From Parafrankia irregularis (GTDB lineage: Bacteria; Actinomycetota; Actinomycetes; Frankiales; Frankiaceae): DNA of 64,000 nucleotides. Positions 8,492 to 16,230 of the stretch are shown in pieces (the first letter of the stretch is position 1; each line of letters opens with the position of its first letter). The notes below the pieces were generated by a model. The model ran no database searches, had not been told where the DNA came from, and saw only the letters and a list, made by a program, of their open reading frames with translations. The stretch is taken from the NCBI RefSeq assembly GCF_001536285.1, contig NZ_FAOZ01000012.1, positions 62,001 to 126,000 on the forward strand. Direction: 5' to 3'. The position numbers and the translations under genes were made by a program.

Positions 8492-8749
8492 TCAGGCCCG
8501 CCGTTCCGATCCGGGGTTCTCAGGGTCCGCTGGTGGGATGTCCCGGTCCGCCTCGGACCCGGGTCTGGCGTTGGTGAGGAAGCCGCGCAGCGGCCCGTCG
8601 GCATGCGTCATTGCGACACCGCCCCAGACGGCGGCGAACAGGTCCCCCGCCGTCACCAGGCCGATGGTGACAGCCACGGAGGCGAGGGCTGTCAGAGCGA
8701 GCCATCCGAGGAGAGAGGCGGTACGCGTGGGGTGGCAGTGGTCATCCAT
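8492..8749 (-). CDS. Small hypothetical membrane protein
   Basis: An 85-residue reading frame with one or two closely spaced hydrophobic segments between residues about 13 and 45 (LLGWLALTALASVAVTIG, then LFAAVWGGVAM) and a polar C-terminal tail. ATG at 8749 is preceded by GGAAGAAGG, a good ribosome-binding site for this genome. It lies downstream of and convergent with the TIR gene and divergent from the sigma-like gene at 8904. No family recognised. A membrane partner of either neighbour is possible but unsupported. Confidence 0.5.
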   Translation of the reverse strand: MDDHCHPTRTASLLGWLALTALASVAVTIGLVTAGDLFAAVWGGVAMTHADGPLRGFLTNARPGSEADRDIPPADPENPGSERRA

Positions 8750-8903
8750 GTCGCCTTCTTCCGGTCGGGTTGTGATGACCAGCTCCTAGACGCTGTGGCA
8801 GGCTGTTCCCACTCCGCCACGATGTGAGCAATCCCGACGCCGGCAGGCGTGGGATCGCCCAGCCGGCGGCCATAGAACAACCCAAGGACAGGCCTGCGGG
8901 GGT

Positions 8904-9602
8904 ATGGCTGAGGTAGTTGGACTGGACGACGCTCCGTATCCCGAGCCGTCGTCACGAGCCTCGGGTGACGAGGCGTTGTACGCCCACCTGGTCAAAGTCG
9001 GGTTCGCCGGGCCCGACTATCAGGCGGTCGCCGACACGCTCGCCCGCTACGCGTACCCGATCCTGTATGCCTGGCTGGCCAGCGGGCAGATCGTGCAGGA
9101 ATGCGCCCACAAGGGCGTCCACGGCATCCACCGCCTCGCCGCCGACAAGATCACTCTGAACCATCACGACATCGACGACCTCGTCCAGGACACCCTCATC
9201 ACCGCGCTGGACCGGTTCGCCCGCGCCGGCCGTGAGCGCCGCGGCTGGTCCCCACAGGGAGGGGCGGCGCTACGCACCTACTTCATCAGCGGCTGTCTGT
9301 TCGCCTTCGGCGACGTCTACCGGCGCTGGGAACGTGACCACGACCGTCACGCCCCGCATGACCCGACCGCCCTGTCAGCCCCGTCAGCCAGCATTGACCC
9401 GGCCGACCTGATCGTCCTTCGTCAGACCCTCAAAGACGCGTTACCCCCGCCGGGACGGGCACTCACCGCAGTCCTTCTCAACGCAGCGGGCTACACCCAC
9501 GCCCAGATCGCGCGCATCCTCGGAGAGAACACCACCAGCCGAGCCGTCGAAGGCCTGCTCCACCGCCACCGCGGAGCGCTGAAAGGAGGAACCCAGCCAT
9601 GA
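8904..9602 (+). CDS. ECF-like sigma factor / sigma-70 family protein
   Basis: A 232-residue protein. Residues about 75-150 resemble sigma region 2 (DIDDLVQDTLITALDRF, then YFISGCLFAFGDVYRRW). Residues about 175-228 resemble region 4 with a helix-turn-helix (YTHAQIARILG, SRAVEGLLHRHRGAL). Region 2 is longer than in classical ECF factors and is preceded by about 70 residues without clear family. No anti-sigma gene is next to it. Instead its stop overlaps the ATG of a Crp/Fnr regulator (ATGA at 9599-9602). It is likely a specialised or atypical sigma factor; promoter targets are not predictable. Confidence 0.7.
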   Translation: MAEVVGLDDAPYPEPSSRASGDEALYAHLVKVGFAGPDYQAVADTLARYAYPILYAWLASGQIVQECAHKGVHGIHRLAADKITLNHHDIDDLVQDTLITALDRFARAGRERRGWSPQGGAALRTYFISGCLFAFGDVYRRWERDHDRHAPHDPTALSAPSASIDPADLIVLRQTLKDALPPPGRALTAVLLNAAGYTHAQIARILGENTTSRAVEGLLHRHRGALKGGTQP

Positions 9603-10510
9603 CCGACCCCGACCCGGTCGACATCCATCAACTCCTGGCCGACTCCTCCCTCGGTGACCCCATCAGCCGCCAGATCCAGGACCACGCCCCAGACACCCTC
9701 TCCACCACCCTCCGAACCCACACGCCCACGCAGCCACGCGAGAACACGGACGTCGACAGGGTCAAACTCCCGGGAAAATTCTCTTCGTCCGAGACGTCCT
9801 CGCCCTTTCCGCCGGGCAGCCTGCCGGCACGCCTGAACCCGGTGCTGCGCCAGCAGCTTCTCTCCCTCGGCGGCATCCGCCACTACCCGCACGGCGAGAT
9901 CCTGATGCGGGAGGCTGAGCCGTACGACGAGGTCATCCTGATCCTGGACGGCTTCGTGAAGATCACCGCGATCGGCGAGGAGAACCGGCTCGCCTTCCTG
10001 GTCATCCGGTCGCGGGGTGACGTGCTGGGTGAGATCAGCGCGATGGAGCAGGACACCCACACCGGAACCGCGACGGCGGCCGGGCCTGTGGTGGGCCGGG
10101 CGATGAGCGCGGTGGCCTTTCGCTCGTTCGTCGAGCAGAATCCGCCGGCGGCCTTCGCGGTCGCCGAGATGGTGGCGAAGAAGCTCCGCGACTCCATCCG
10201 GCACAGGGTGGAGCATGTCGACGGCCCGGTACGCGGCCGGCTGGCCCGGGTCCTCATCGAGCTGGCCACGCTGTGGGGCCGGCCAGCCGCCCGCGGCGTG
10301 CAGCTCGCGGTGGGTCTGAGCCAGCCCGAGCTCGCGGCTCTGGTCGCCGCCGACGAGCGCTCGGTCAACCGGGCACTCGCCGAACTGCGAAGCATGGGCG
10401 TGGTGGACGTCGGCTACCGCCGTGTCGCCCTTCTCGACCTGGCGGGCCTCGAGAGGATCGCCTTCGGCCACCCGAACGACAAGGACAGCCTGTCACCCGA
10501 CCGCACCTAG
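9599..10510 (+). CDS. Crp/Fnr-family transcriptional regulator with N-terminal extension
   Basis: A 303-residue protein, longer than the usual 220-230. Residues 1-75 are a Pro/Thr-rich extension of unknown role. Residues about 80-200 are a cyclic-nucleotide-binding-type beta-roll (YPHGEILMREAEPYDEV, GDVLGEISAMEQD). Residues about 210-285 are a winged HTH of the Crp type (LSQPELAALVAADERSVNRA). The phosphate-binding cassette reads GEISAMEQ without the usual Arg-Ser/Thr pair, so cAMP binding is doubtful. The gene overlaps the sigma-like gene upstream and is probably co-translated with it, forming a two-regulator unit. Target genes unknown; the TetR-P450 locus lies immediately downstream. Confidence 0.82.
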   Translation: MTDPDPVDIHQLLADSSLGDPISRQIQDHAPDTLSTTLRTHTPTQPRENTDVDRVKLPGKFSSSETSSPFPPGSLPARLNPVLRQQLLSLGGIRHYPHGEILMREAEPYDEVILILDGFVKITAIGEENRLAFLVIRSRGDVLGEISAMEQDTHTGTATAAGPVVGRAMSAVAFRSFVEQNPPAAFAVAEMVAKKLRDSIRHRVEHVDGPVRGRLARVLIELATLWGRPAARGVQLAVGLSQPELAALVAADERSVNRALAELRSMGVVDVGYRRVALLDLAGLERIAFGHPNDKDSLSPDRT

Positions 10511-10538
10511 TCGGGCACCTGGTTCCGATCCACGGCGA

Positions 10539-10563
10539 TGACTCAAGTCATTGACTCAAGTCA
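10539..10563. promoter_or_regulatory. Tandem palindromic operator for the adjacent TetR gene
   Basis: Two identical copies of TGACTCAAGTCA (10539-10550 and 10552-10563) lie one base apart. Each is an inverted repeat (TGACT/AGTCA). They overlap the -35 hexamer of the promoter reading into the TetR gene, the classic position for autorepression. Confidence 0.7.
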
Positions 10564-10579
10564 TCGAACTCGCTAGCTT
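10551..10579 (+). promoter_or_regulatory. Sigma-70-type promoter giving a leaderless TetR transcript
   Basis: TTGACT (10551-10556), a 17-base spacer and TAGCTT (10574-10579) form a near-consensus promoter. The transcription start would fall at about 10586-10587, exactly on the in-frame GTG at 10587. This fixes the TetR start at that GTG and excludes the upstream TTG, which is part of the -35. Confidence 0.65.
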
Positions 10580-10586
10580 TCCGGAT

Positions 10587-11189
10587 GTGGCGGCGGGCGC
10601 GAAGGCTGGAGGCCGGGAGGCGCAGCGACGCGCGACCCATGAGCGGCTTTTCGCCGCCGCGGTGGCGGAGTTCGAGCGGACGGGTGCGGCGGCAGCCGAT
10701 GTGGGCGCGATCGTCCGGGCGGCCGGCGTGGCCCATGGCACGTTCTTCTCCCATTTCCCGACGAAGGAACACGTCGTCGCCGAGCTGGGCCAGCGCGAAG
10801 AGGTCCGGATGGCCGCCGAGCTCGATGACTTCCTGGCGGCTCCCCGGGGCCTGACGGAGCTTTTCGCGGTCGTCACCGCGATGGCGGTGTCGCTCGAGGA
10901 GCGCATCGGCACACTTCTTTTCAGAGAACTTCTCGCGCTCTATTTCTCGCCGTCACGCCCCGAGCTTCGGCTGTGGCCGGAGCATCCGGTCGTCGCCCGC
11001 GTCATCGGCGAGGTCGGGTCCGCTCGGGACCGCGGCGAGATCGATGCGGGGGCCGACCCCTCGAACAGCGCGACGGTTTTCCTTCTCGGGCTCTACGCAC
11101 TGCTGCTCACGCAGGAGAACAACGCGGCACGGGCTGGCGCGCTCGACCAGTTCGCCACCACGGTGCTGCGCGGCCTGGAACCCCGGTAG
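10587..11189 (+). CDS. TetR-family transcriptional repressor
   Basis: A 200-residue regulator. The N-terminal TetR HTH includes RLFAAAVAEFERTGAAAADV and AGVAHGTFFSHFPTKEHV; the rest is an all-helical ligand domain. The reading frame is open to a TTG at 10551, but that TTG is the -35 of the predicted promoter, so the leaderless GTG at 10587 is the likely start. It sits 24 bases before the P450 gene and probably controls both itself and the P450 through the paired palindromes at 10539-10563. The inducer is probably a small hydrophobic compound, by analogy with TetR-P450 pairs; not shown by the sequence. Confidence 0.88.
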   Translation: MAAGAKAGGREAQRRATHERLFAAAVAEFERTGAAAADVGAIVRAAGVAHGTFFSHFPTKEHVVAELGQREEVRMAAELDDFLAAPRGLTELFAVVTAMAVSLEERIGTLLFRELLALYFSPSRPELRLWPEHPVVARVIGEVGSARDRGEIDAGADPSNSATVFLLGLYALLLTQENNAARAGALDQFATTVLRGLEPR

Positions 11190-11213
11190 GTCCCCGCCAA
11201 GCGGAGGTGGACG

Positions 11214-12542
11214 ATGCACGAGGCATCGCAAGAAACGACCGACAGGTACGAGTCACTCGACTTCCTGACCGACGGAACAATCATCCGGGATCCGTACCCG
11301 TACTACCAGTTCCTGCACGAGCGGCGTGGCCCGGTCTGGATCGAGCCCGTCCACGGCATGGCGATGGTCACCGGGTATGAGGAGGCCCTCACCGTCTACC
11401 GAGATCACGAGACCTTCTCGTCGTGCAACGCGCCCTCCGGGCCGTTCTCGGGATTCCCCGCCAGCCCCGAGGTCGACGACGTCAGCGCACTGGTCGAGCA
11501 ACACCGCGCGGACATGCCGTTGCACGGGTACATGGCCACCTGGGACCCGCCCGAGCACACCGCGTACCGTTCCCTGCTCACCGGGCTGTTCACACCACGG
11601 CGGCTCGCGGCGACCGAGGCCTTCATGGGGCAGCTCGCCGAGCGCCAGATCGACGAGTTCCTCGAACGCGGAGCCTGCGAGCTCATCTACCAGTTCGCGG
11701 TGCCGTACACCATGCTGGTGATCGCCACCCTCCTCGGCGTGCCGCAGGAGGACCTGCCGCGTTTTCGGGCCTGGTTCGACGCCCAGCAGGCCCGCAACAC
11801 CGCCGGTCAGGGAAGGGTCCAGGTCGAGGACCTGAACGTCCTGTCATCCTTCGAGGACGCCTTCACCAGCTACCTGGAGGACCGTCGGCGGCGGCCACGG
11901 GAGGATGTTCTCACCCATCTGGCGCAGGTCACCTTCCCCGACGGTTCGACACCCACGACCACCGTGCTGGCGAACGAGGCCGCCTTCCTGTTCGCCGCCG
12001 GGCAGGAGACCACCGCGCGAACCCTGGCCTTCGCCGTGCAGTACCTGGCGGAGCATCCCCGGACGCAGGAGTTCCTCCGCGAGCACCGGGACCGTGTCCC
12101 GGGCTTCGTCGAGGAGATCCTCCGGCTGGAGAGCCCGGTCCAGGATCATTTCCGGCTGGCGCGGAAGGCCACCACGCTCGGCGGTGTGTCGATACCCGCC
12201 GGAACCACCGTGATGATGATGATCGGTGCCGTCAACCGCGATCCGCGCCGCTTCGACGCGCCGGACGAGTTCAGCCTCGACCGCCGCAACAGCTACGAAC
12301 ACGTCACCTTCGCGCGGGGCGTCCACACCTGCCTCGGCCAGCCGCTCGCCCGCGCGGAGGCCCGCATCGGCCTGGAACACATCCTCGACCGGATGGCCGA
12401 CATCAGGATCTCCACCGTCGAGCACGGCCCCGCCGGCGCCCGCCGGTACGACTACGACCCGACCAGCCTTTTCCGCGGCCTGAAGGCGCTGCATGTCGAG
12501 TTCACCGCGGCCGACCGCCGTGCCGGGGTCGCACGGCCCTGA
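11214..12542 (+). CDS. Cytochrome P450
   Basis: A 442-residue soluble bacterial P450. The I-helix oxygen-binding motif AGQETT, the K-helix ExxR (EEILRLESP) and the haem-binding loop FARGVHTCLGQPLARAE with the axial Cys are all present. ATG at 11214 follows a strong AGGTGG. The fold should oxidise a hydrophobic substrate using an external ferredoxin, but neither ferredoxin nor ferredoxin reductase is adjacent. Neighbours: TetR upstream; a minus-strand flavin/F420 oxidoreductase convergent downstream. Likely part of the same catabolic theme as the monooxygenase cluster at 14.3 kb. Substrate unknown. Confidence 0.93.
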   Translation: MHEASQETTDRYESLDFLTDGTIIRDPYPYYQFLHERRGPVWIEPVHGMAMVTGYEEALTVYRDHETFSSCNAPSGPFSGFPASPEVDDVSALVEQHRADMPLHGYMATWDPPEHTAYRSLLTGLFTPRRLAATEAFMGQLAERQIDEFLERGACELIYQFAVPYTMLVIATLLGVPQEDLPRFRAWFDAQQARNTAGQGRVQVEDLNVLSSFEDAFTSYLEDRRRRPREDVLTHLAQVTFPDGSTPTTTVLANEAAFLFAAGQETTARTLAFAVQYLAEHPRTQEFLREHRDRVPGFVEEILRLESPVQDHFRLARKATTLGGVSIPAGTTVMMMIGAVNRDPRRFDAPDEFSLDRRNSYEHVTFARGVHTCLGQPLARAEARIGLEHILDRMADIRISTVEHGPAGARRYDYDPTSLFRGLKALHVEFTAADRRAGVARP

Positions 12543-12574
12543 CGGGTGCTACCGGCCCTGACCGGTGCTACCGG
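12537..12574. repeat. Tandem 19-bp duplication spanning two convergent stop codons
   Basis: CCCTGACGGGTGCTACCGG at 12537-12555 is followed directly by a copy with one mismatch at 12556-12574. The first copy contains the P450 stop codon, and the second contains the stop of the minus-strand oxidoreductase gene (12568-12570). Confidence 0.75.
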
Positions 12575-13482
12575 GCCTGCCAGGTTTGCGCGATCCGCGT
12601 GTAGAGGTCGTGGTGGTCGGCCGGCCAGGTGAGCCCCGCCTCCAGGGTGTTGAGGGCCACGTGGGTGGCGCCCAGTTCGATCCAGCGGTCGATCCTGGGC
12701 GTCACGTCGTTCAGGCTGCCGGGGGTCAGCCGTACCTGCCCCTGCAGACCGAGGGTTGCCGGGTCTCGGCCGGCCCGTTCCGCCGCGGCGCGCACCGCCG
12801 TCCACGCCGCGGCGAGCCGGCTGCCGCCGCCGAGCGCGGGATGGGGCATCCAGCCGTCGGCGACCCGGCCCACCCGTTCAAGTGCGGTGGGCGCGTCACC
12901 ACATCCGATCCAGATCGGAATCGGTCGCTGGACCGGCAGGGGCTCGACGCCGGCGCGGTCGATGATGTCGAACCGACCCCGGTGATCCACCACGGGCTGG
13001 GTCCACAGCTGGCGCAGCAGACCGATCTGCTCCTCCAGACGGGCGGCGCGCGAACGGAACGACACGCCGAGGCCTTCGTACTCCACCTCGTTCCACCCGA
13101 TGCCGACGCCGAGACGCAGCCGGCCGTCGAGAAGCAGGTCGACGGTCGCCGCCTGCTTGGCCACGAGCGCCGTCTGCCGCTGTGGCAGGACGAGGACCCC
13201 GGTGACGAGCTCGAGGGAGCTGGTGGCGCCGAGATACGCGAACAGGGTCAGCGGCTCGAGGAACGGCGTCCGGTGGTCGTAGTGGCCGGTCCAGCCCGGG
13301 CGGCTCTGCGAGTCCGCGCCGAGCACGTGGTCGTAGGCGATCAGATGATCGAATCCGAGCTCTTCGACGTGCTCGACGAAACGTCGTACCGCACGCGGGT
13401 CGCTCGGACGGATCTCCGCCTGTGGGAGCACCACTCCCAGCCGAACAGGCCCGTGGCCCGGCCGAACCGACCCATGCGTCAT
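12568..13482 (-). CDS. LLM-class (probably F420-dependent) oxidoreductase
   Basis: A 304-residue luciferase-like monooxygenase-family TIM-barrel protein. Diagnostic stretches are LGVVLPQAEIRPSDPRAV at the N-terminus, FDHLIAYDHVLG, SLELVTGVLVLPQRQ, LAKQAATVDLLLDGRLRLGVGIGWNEVE and PIPIWIGCGD. This subgroup in actinobacteria usually uses coenzyme F420 rather than FMN; that is family knowledge. ATG at 13482 overlaps the stop of the SnoaL-like gene (ATGA), so the two are one transcription unit. It is convergent with the P450 gene. The reaction could be reduction or oxidation of a cyclic ketone or alcohol; no substrate can be named. Confidence 0.88.
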   Translation of the reverse strand: MTHGSVRPGHGPVRLGVVLPQAEIRPSDPRAVRRFVEHVEELGFDHLIAYDHVLGADSQSRPGWTGHYDHRTPFLEPLTLFAYLGATSSLELVTGVLVLPQRQTALVAKQAATVDLLLDGRLRLGVGIGWNEVEYEGLGVSFRSRAARLEEQIGLLRQLWTQPVVDHRGRFDIIDRAGVEPLPVQRPIPIWIGCGDAPTALERVGRVADGWMPHPALGGGSRLAAAWTAVRAAAERAGRDPATLGLQGQVRLTPGSLNDVTPRIDRWIELGATHVALNTLEAGLTWPADHHDLYTRIAQTWQAR

Positions 13483-13925
13483 GCCCGCGGGCCTCCCGCC
13501 GCGACGGACGTCGAGAGCCAGGTCGGGCGGAAGCGCCGCCGCCGTATCTCCCAGTGATCGTGCCTCCGGACGAACTCGTCGTCGTACCGGCCGAATACGG
13601 AGGTGGCTGAACCGCGCGCCGCGTCCACCAGGACCGCGTGCAGGTAGCACGACGCCGCGGCGACCGCGGCTGATGCCTGGAACTCCACATGGTGCGTGGA
13701 GATCTGATGCAGTGTCGGGCCGAGAGGGTCGTGGAAGTCGGCGGCCCAGGCCATGAACTCGTCCAGGGTTCCCACCTGGAGCCGCATGCCGAAGCTGATC
13801 GTGGCGTCGGGCGCGAAGCAGGCACGCAGCGCCACCCAGTCCCGGCGGTCGATGGCGATCGCATAGGAGTTCTGCACCGCCATGATCGCGGCGGCGTCGT
13901 CGGCGTCGGTCACGCTGCCTCCCAC
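13479..13925 (-). CDS. SnoaL-like (NTF2-fold) protein
   Basis: A 148-residue protein of the SnoaL-like/NTF2 superfamily: IMAVQNSYAIAIDRRDW, then RACFAPDATISFGM, and HHVEFQASAAVAAASCYLH. Such proteins act as small dehydratases, isomerases or cyclases, or as ring-hydroxylating-enzyme accessory subunits. GTG at 13925 is preceded by CAGGAGATCCAG, a clear ribosome-binding site, which selects it over a second GTG four codons later. Co-transcribed with the LLM oxidoreductase. The operator-like motif at 13972-13988 lies just upstream. Confidence 0.8.
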   Translation of the reverse strand: MGGSVTDADDAAAIMAVQNSYAIAIDRRDWVALRACFAPDATISFGMRLQVGTLDEFMAWAADFHDPLGPTLHQISTHHVEFQASAAVAAASCYLHAVLVDAARGSATSVFGRYDDEFVRRHDHWEIRRRRFRPTWLSTSVAAGGPRA

Positions 13926-13971
13926 CTGGATCTCCTGTCAGCACCGCAGGCCGACATCGTTCTCGATATCG

Positions 13972-13988
13972 AGATCGACGTCAACATC
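13972..13988. promoter_or_regulatory. Operator-like motif, weaker match to the catabolic-block consensus
   Basis: AGATCGACGTCAACATC matches the 17-bp motif ATATTGACGTCAACATT (minus strand of 36642-36658) at 14 of 17 positions. An adjoining palindrome TCGATATCGA ends at 13972. It lies 47 bases upstream of the SnoaL-LLM unit and also upstream of the divergent monooxygenase cluster. No good promoter was found overlapping it, so this copy is less certain than the others. Confidence 0.45.
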
Positions 13989-14010
13989 CGCGGTCGAACC
14001 GGCCGCCGCC

Positions 14011-14053
14011 AGACACCGGACACCAGACACCAGACACCAGACACCCCGACACC
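14011..14053. repeat. Short 7-bp tandem repeat
   Basis: Units AGACACC, GGACACC, then three AGACACC and one degenerate CCGACACC follow head to tail. Too short and too regular for CRISPR; probably slippage-generated, and possibly length-variable between strains. Confidence 0.75.
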
Positions 14054-14340
14054 TCCGACCAGGGAGGGGATTACCTGGGCCCACAACCTGAAACGGCCAA
14101 AACGGTCGCCGAGTTCTCGGTTCGAGATGTACTGAGCGAGTATCCGTCCGGCGGATTCGGCAAATGCCGGCCAGCGGCCGGACCGCGCGTCTAAGATCCG
14201 CTCGTCCAGGCGCATTCACCGCACGGCCCGCCCGGCTGAACCGGGCGTCTTCGTGCTGTGGAGCAAGCGGTAGCCATGCGCCCGGGAAGGCCGCGCGCGC
14301 CGGGCGGCCTGGATGTCGTCCACCTGGAGGAATCGCGCCG

Positions 14341-15825
14341 ATGCCGCTGAATCGTGACGACTGGTACGACACCTCTCGCGACCTGGAGTGGACCCTGTCC
14401 TATGTCGACCCCGAGGTGGCGTTCCCGACCCGGTGGTCAGGCGCCCAGGGCATTCCGGCCGAGGCCTGGCAGGCGTGGGACGAGCCGTTCCGGGTCTCCT
14501 ACCGCGACTACGTCCGGATCCAGCGCGAGAAGGAGGCGGGCGTCAAGGCGGTCAGCAATGCGCTGCTGCGATCCGCCACCTACGAGAAGCTCGACCCGGC
14601 CCACGTCGCCGCCTCCCAGCTGCACATGGGCACGACCTGCATGGTGGAGCACATGGCGGTCACCATGCAGAGCCGGTTCTGCCGGTTCGCACCCACGCCC
14701 CGGTGGCGCAACCTCGGCGTCTTCGGCATGCTCGACGAAACCCGGCACACCCAGCTGGACATGCGCTTCGCACACAACCTGCTCCGGCACGACCAGCGGT
14801 TCGACTGGACCCAGAAGGCGTTCCACACCAACGAGTGGGGCGTACTGGCCGTGAAGAACTTCTTCGACGACGTGATGCTCAACGCGGACTGCGTCGAAGC
14901 CGCACTCGCGACCAGCCTCACCGTCGAACACGGATTCACCAACATCCAGTTCGTCGCCCTGGCCGCCGACGCGATGGCGGCCGGCGACATCAACTGGTCG
15001 AACCTGCTGTCCTCGATCCAGACCGACGAGGCCCGGCACGCACAGCAGGGCTTCCCGACGCTGGCCGTGCTCATGGAGCACGACCCCGAGCGGGCCCAGA
15101 AGGCACTCGACGTCGCCTTCTGGCGGTCGACCCGGCTGTTCCAGACCCTGACCGGCCCCGCGATGGACTACTACACGCCGCTCGACCAGCGCAAGATGTC
15201 GTTCAAGGAGTTCATGCTCGAGTGGATCGTGAACCACCACGAGCGGGTTCTGGAGGACTACGGGCTGAAGAAGCCGTGGTACTGGGATGATTTCCTGCAC
15301 TCGCTGGAGAACGGCCACCACGCCATGCACATCGGGACCTGGTTCTGGCGCCCGACGCTGTTCTGGCGGCCCAATGCCGGGGTCTCCAAGGACGAGCGGG
15401 CCTGGCTGAACGAGAAATATCCCACGTGGGAGGAGAACTGGGGCGTCCTGTGGGACGAGATCATCAGGAATGTCAACGACGGCTCGATGGAACAGACCCT
15501 TCCCGAGACCCTGCCGTCACTGTGCAACCTGACCCAGCTGCCGCTCGGCTCCGCCGCGTCCCGGCATGACCTGGCCCCGCACCAGCTGGTCTACCGGGGC
15601 CGTCTTTACCATTTCGACCACGCGGTCTCGAAATGGTGCTTCGAGCAGGACCCGGAACGTTACGCCGGCCATCAGAACATCGTCGACCGGTTCATCGACG
15701 GCCAGATCCTGCCACCCGACCTCACCGGTGGGCTGGCGTACATGGGCATCACCCCCGAGGTGATGGGCGAGGACGTCTACAACTACGCCTGGGCGAAGGA
15801 CTACGCCGGCACCGAATCCGACTGA
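14341..15825 (+). CDS. tmoA: Toluene-4-monooxygenase-type hydroxylase, alpha (di-iron) subunit
   Basis: A 494-residue catalytic subunit of a soluble di-iron monooxygenase. All six carboxylate and histidine iron ligands of the T4moA pattern are present with a one-residue offset: Glu103 (MVEHM), Glu133 and His136 (LDETRH), Glu196 (TVEHGF), Glu230 and His233 (TDEARH). The T4moA gate threonine T201 corresponds to Thr200. The stretch from AADAMAAGDINWSNLLSSIQTDE is strongly family-like. It would activate O2 and hydroxylate or epoxidise an aromatic or alkene substrate together with the beta, gamma, Rieske and effector subunits encoded downstream. ATG at 14341 has GGAGGAA upstream. Whether the natural substrate is aromatic or an alkene such as isoprene cannot be told from sequence. 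Confidence 0.93.
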   Translation: MPLNRDDWYDTSRDLEWTLSYVDPEVAFPTRWSGAQGIPAEAWQAWDEPFRVSYRDYVRIQREKEAGVKAVSNALLRSATYEKLDPAHVAASQLHMGTTCMVEHMAVTMQSRFCRFAPTPRWRNLGVFGMLDETRHTQLDMRFAHNLLRHDQRFDWTQKAFHTNEWGVLAVKNFFDDVMLNADCVEAALATSLTVEHGFTNIQFVALAADAMAAGDINWSNLLSSIQTDEARHAQQGFPTLAVLMEHDPERAQKALDVAFWRSTRLFQTLTGPAMDYYTPLDQRKMSFKEFMLEWIVNHHERVLEDYGLKKPWYWDDFLHSLENGHHAMHIGTWFWRPTLFWRPNAGVSKDERAWLNEKYPTWEENWGVLWDEIIRNVNDGSMEQTLPETLPSLCNLTQLPLGSAASRHDLAPHQLVYRGRLYHFDHAVSKWCFEQDPERYAGHQNIVDRFIDGQILPPDLTGGLAYMGITPEVMGEDVYNYAWAKDYAGTESD

Positions 15826-15924
15826 CCGGGATCTCCCCGGAAAACCGGCCAGGATGGTCGACCTCCAGGCCGAACGCCAGGCCGACCTCCAGGCCGAACG
15901 CCAGAAATCCGAAGGGATGTCCGC

Positions 15925-16230
15925 ATGGCAGCGTTTCCGATCACCGGCCGGTTCGTCGGCGACTTCGTCCCGCATCTCGTCGCCGTCGACACCGAGGACA
16001 CCCTGGACGAGGTGGCCGCGAAGGTGGCGGTCCACAGCGTCGGGCGCCGCGTCGCCCGGCCCGCCACCGAGCCCGGGTACGAGGTTCTGCTCGACGGCCG
16101 GGTCCTCGACCCGGCCGCGACCTTCGGCCAGGTCATCGTCGAGCACCAGATCCTGCCGCTGCAGTGGATCGACGTCCGGTTCCGGGAGTCGAAGCTCCCC
16201 ACCGCCGAGCCGGGCGCCGTCCATGCCTGA
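15925..16230 (+). CDS. tmoB: Monooxygenase gamma subunit (TmoB-like)
   Basis: A 101-residue ubiquitin-like small subunit. It begins MAAFPITGRFVGDFVPHLV, then DTEDTLDEVAAKVAVHSVGR and LPLQWIDVRFRES, the pattern of T4moB-type gamma subunits (about 85 residues; this one has a short C-terminal extension). It caps the alpha subunit in the hydroxylase. ATG at 15925 follows AAGGGATG. The end overlaps the start of the Rieske gene by eight bases, so the two are translationally linked. Confidence 0.85.
   Translation: MAAFPITGRFVGDFVPHLVAVDTEDTLDEVAAKVAVHSVGRRVARPATEPGYEVLLDGRVLDPAATFGQVIVEHQILPLQWIDVRFRESKLPTAEPGAVHA

Larger units (their letters stand above)
13926..14340. other. Divergent intergenic region between the SnoaL-LLM unit and the monooxygenase cluster
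   Basis: About 415 bases with no supported gene. It holds the operator-like motif at 13972-13988, a second palindrome TCGATATCGA at 13963-13972 and the 7-bp repeats at 14011-14053. The ribosome-binding site GGAGGAA before the monooxygenase alpha gene ends the region. Confidence 0.6.

Noticed and set aside
12568-13944. Long form of the LLM oxidoreductase starting at 13944
   Set aside because: The extra 154 codons are out-of-frame reading of the SnoaL-like gene; ATG at 13482 fits family length and the ATGA overlap.
14011-14053. Repeats that might suggest a CRISPR array
   Set aside because: 7-bp units with no spacers; a simple tandem repeat.
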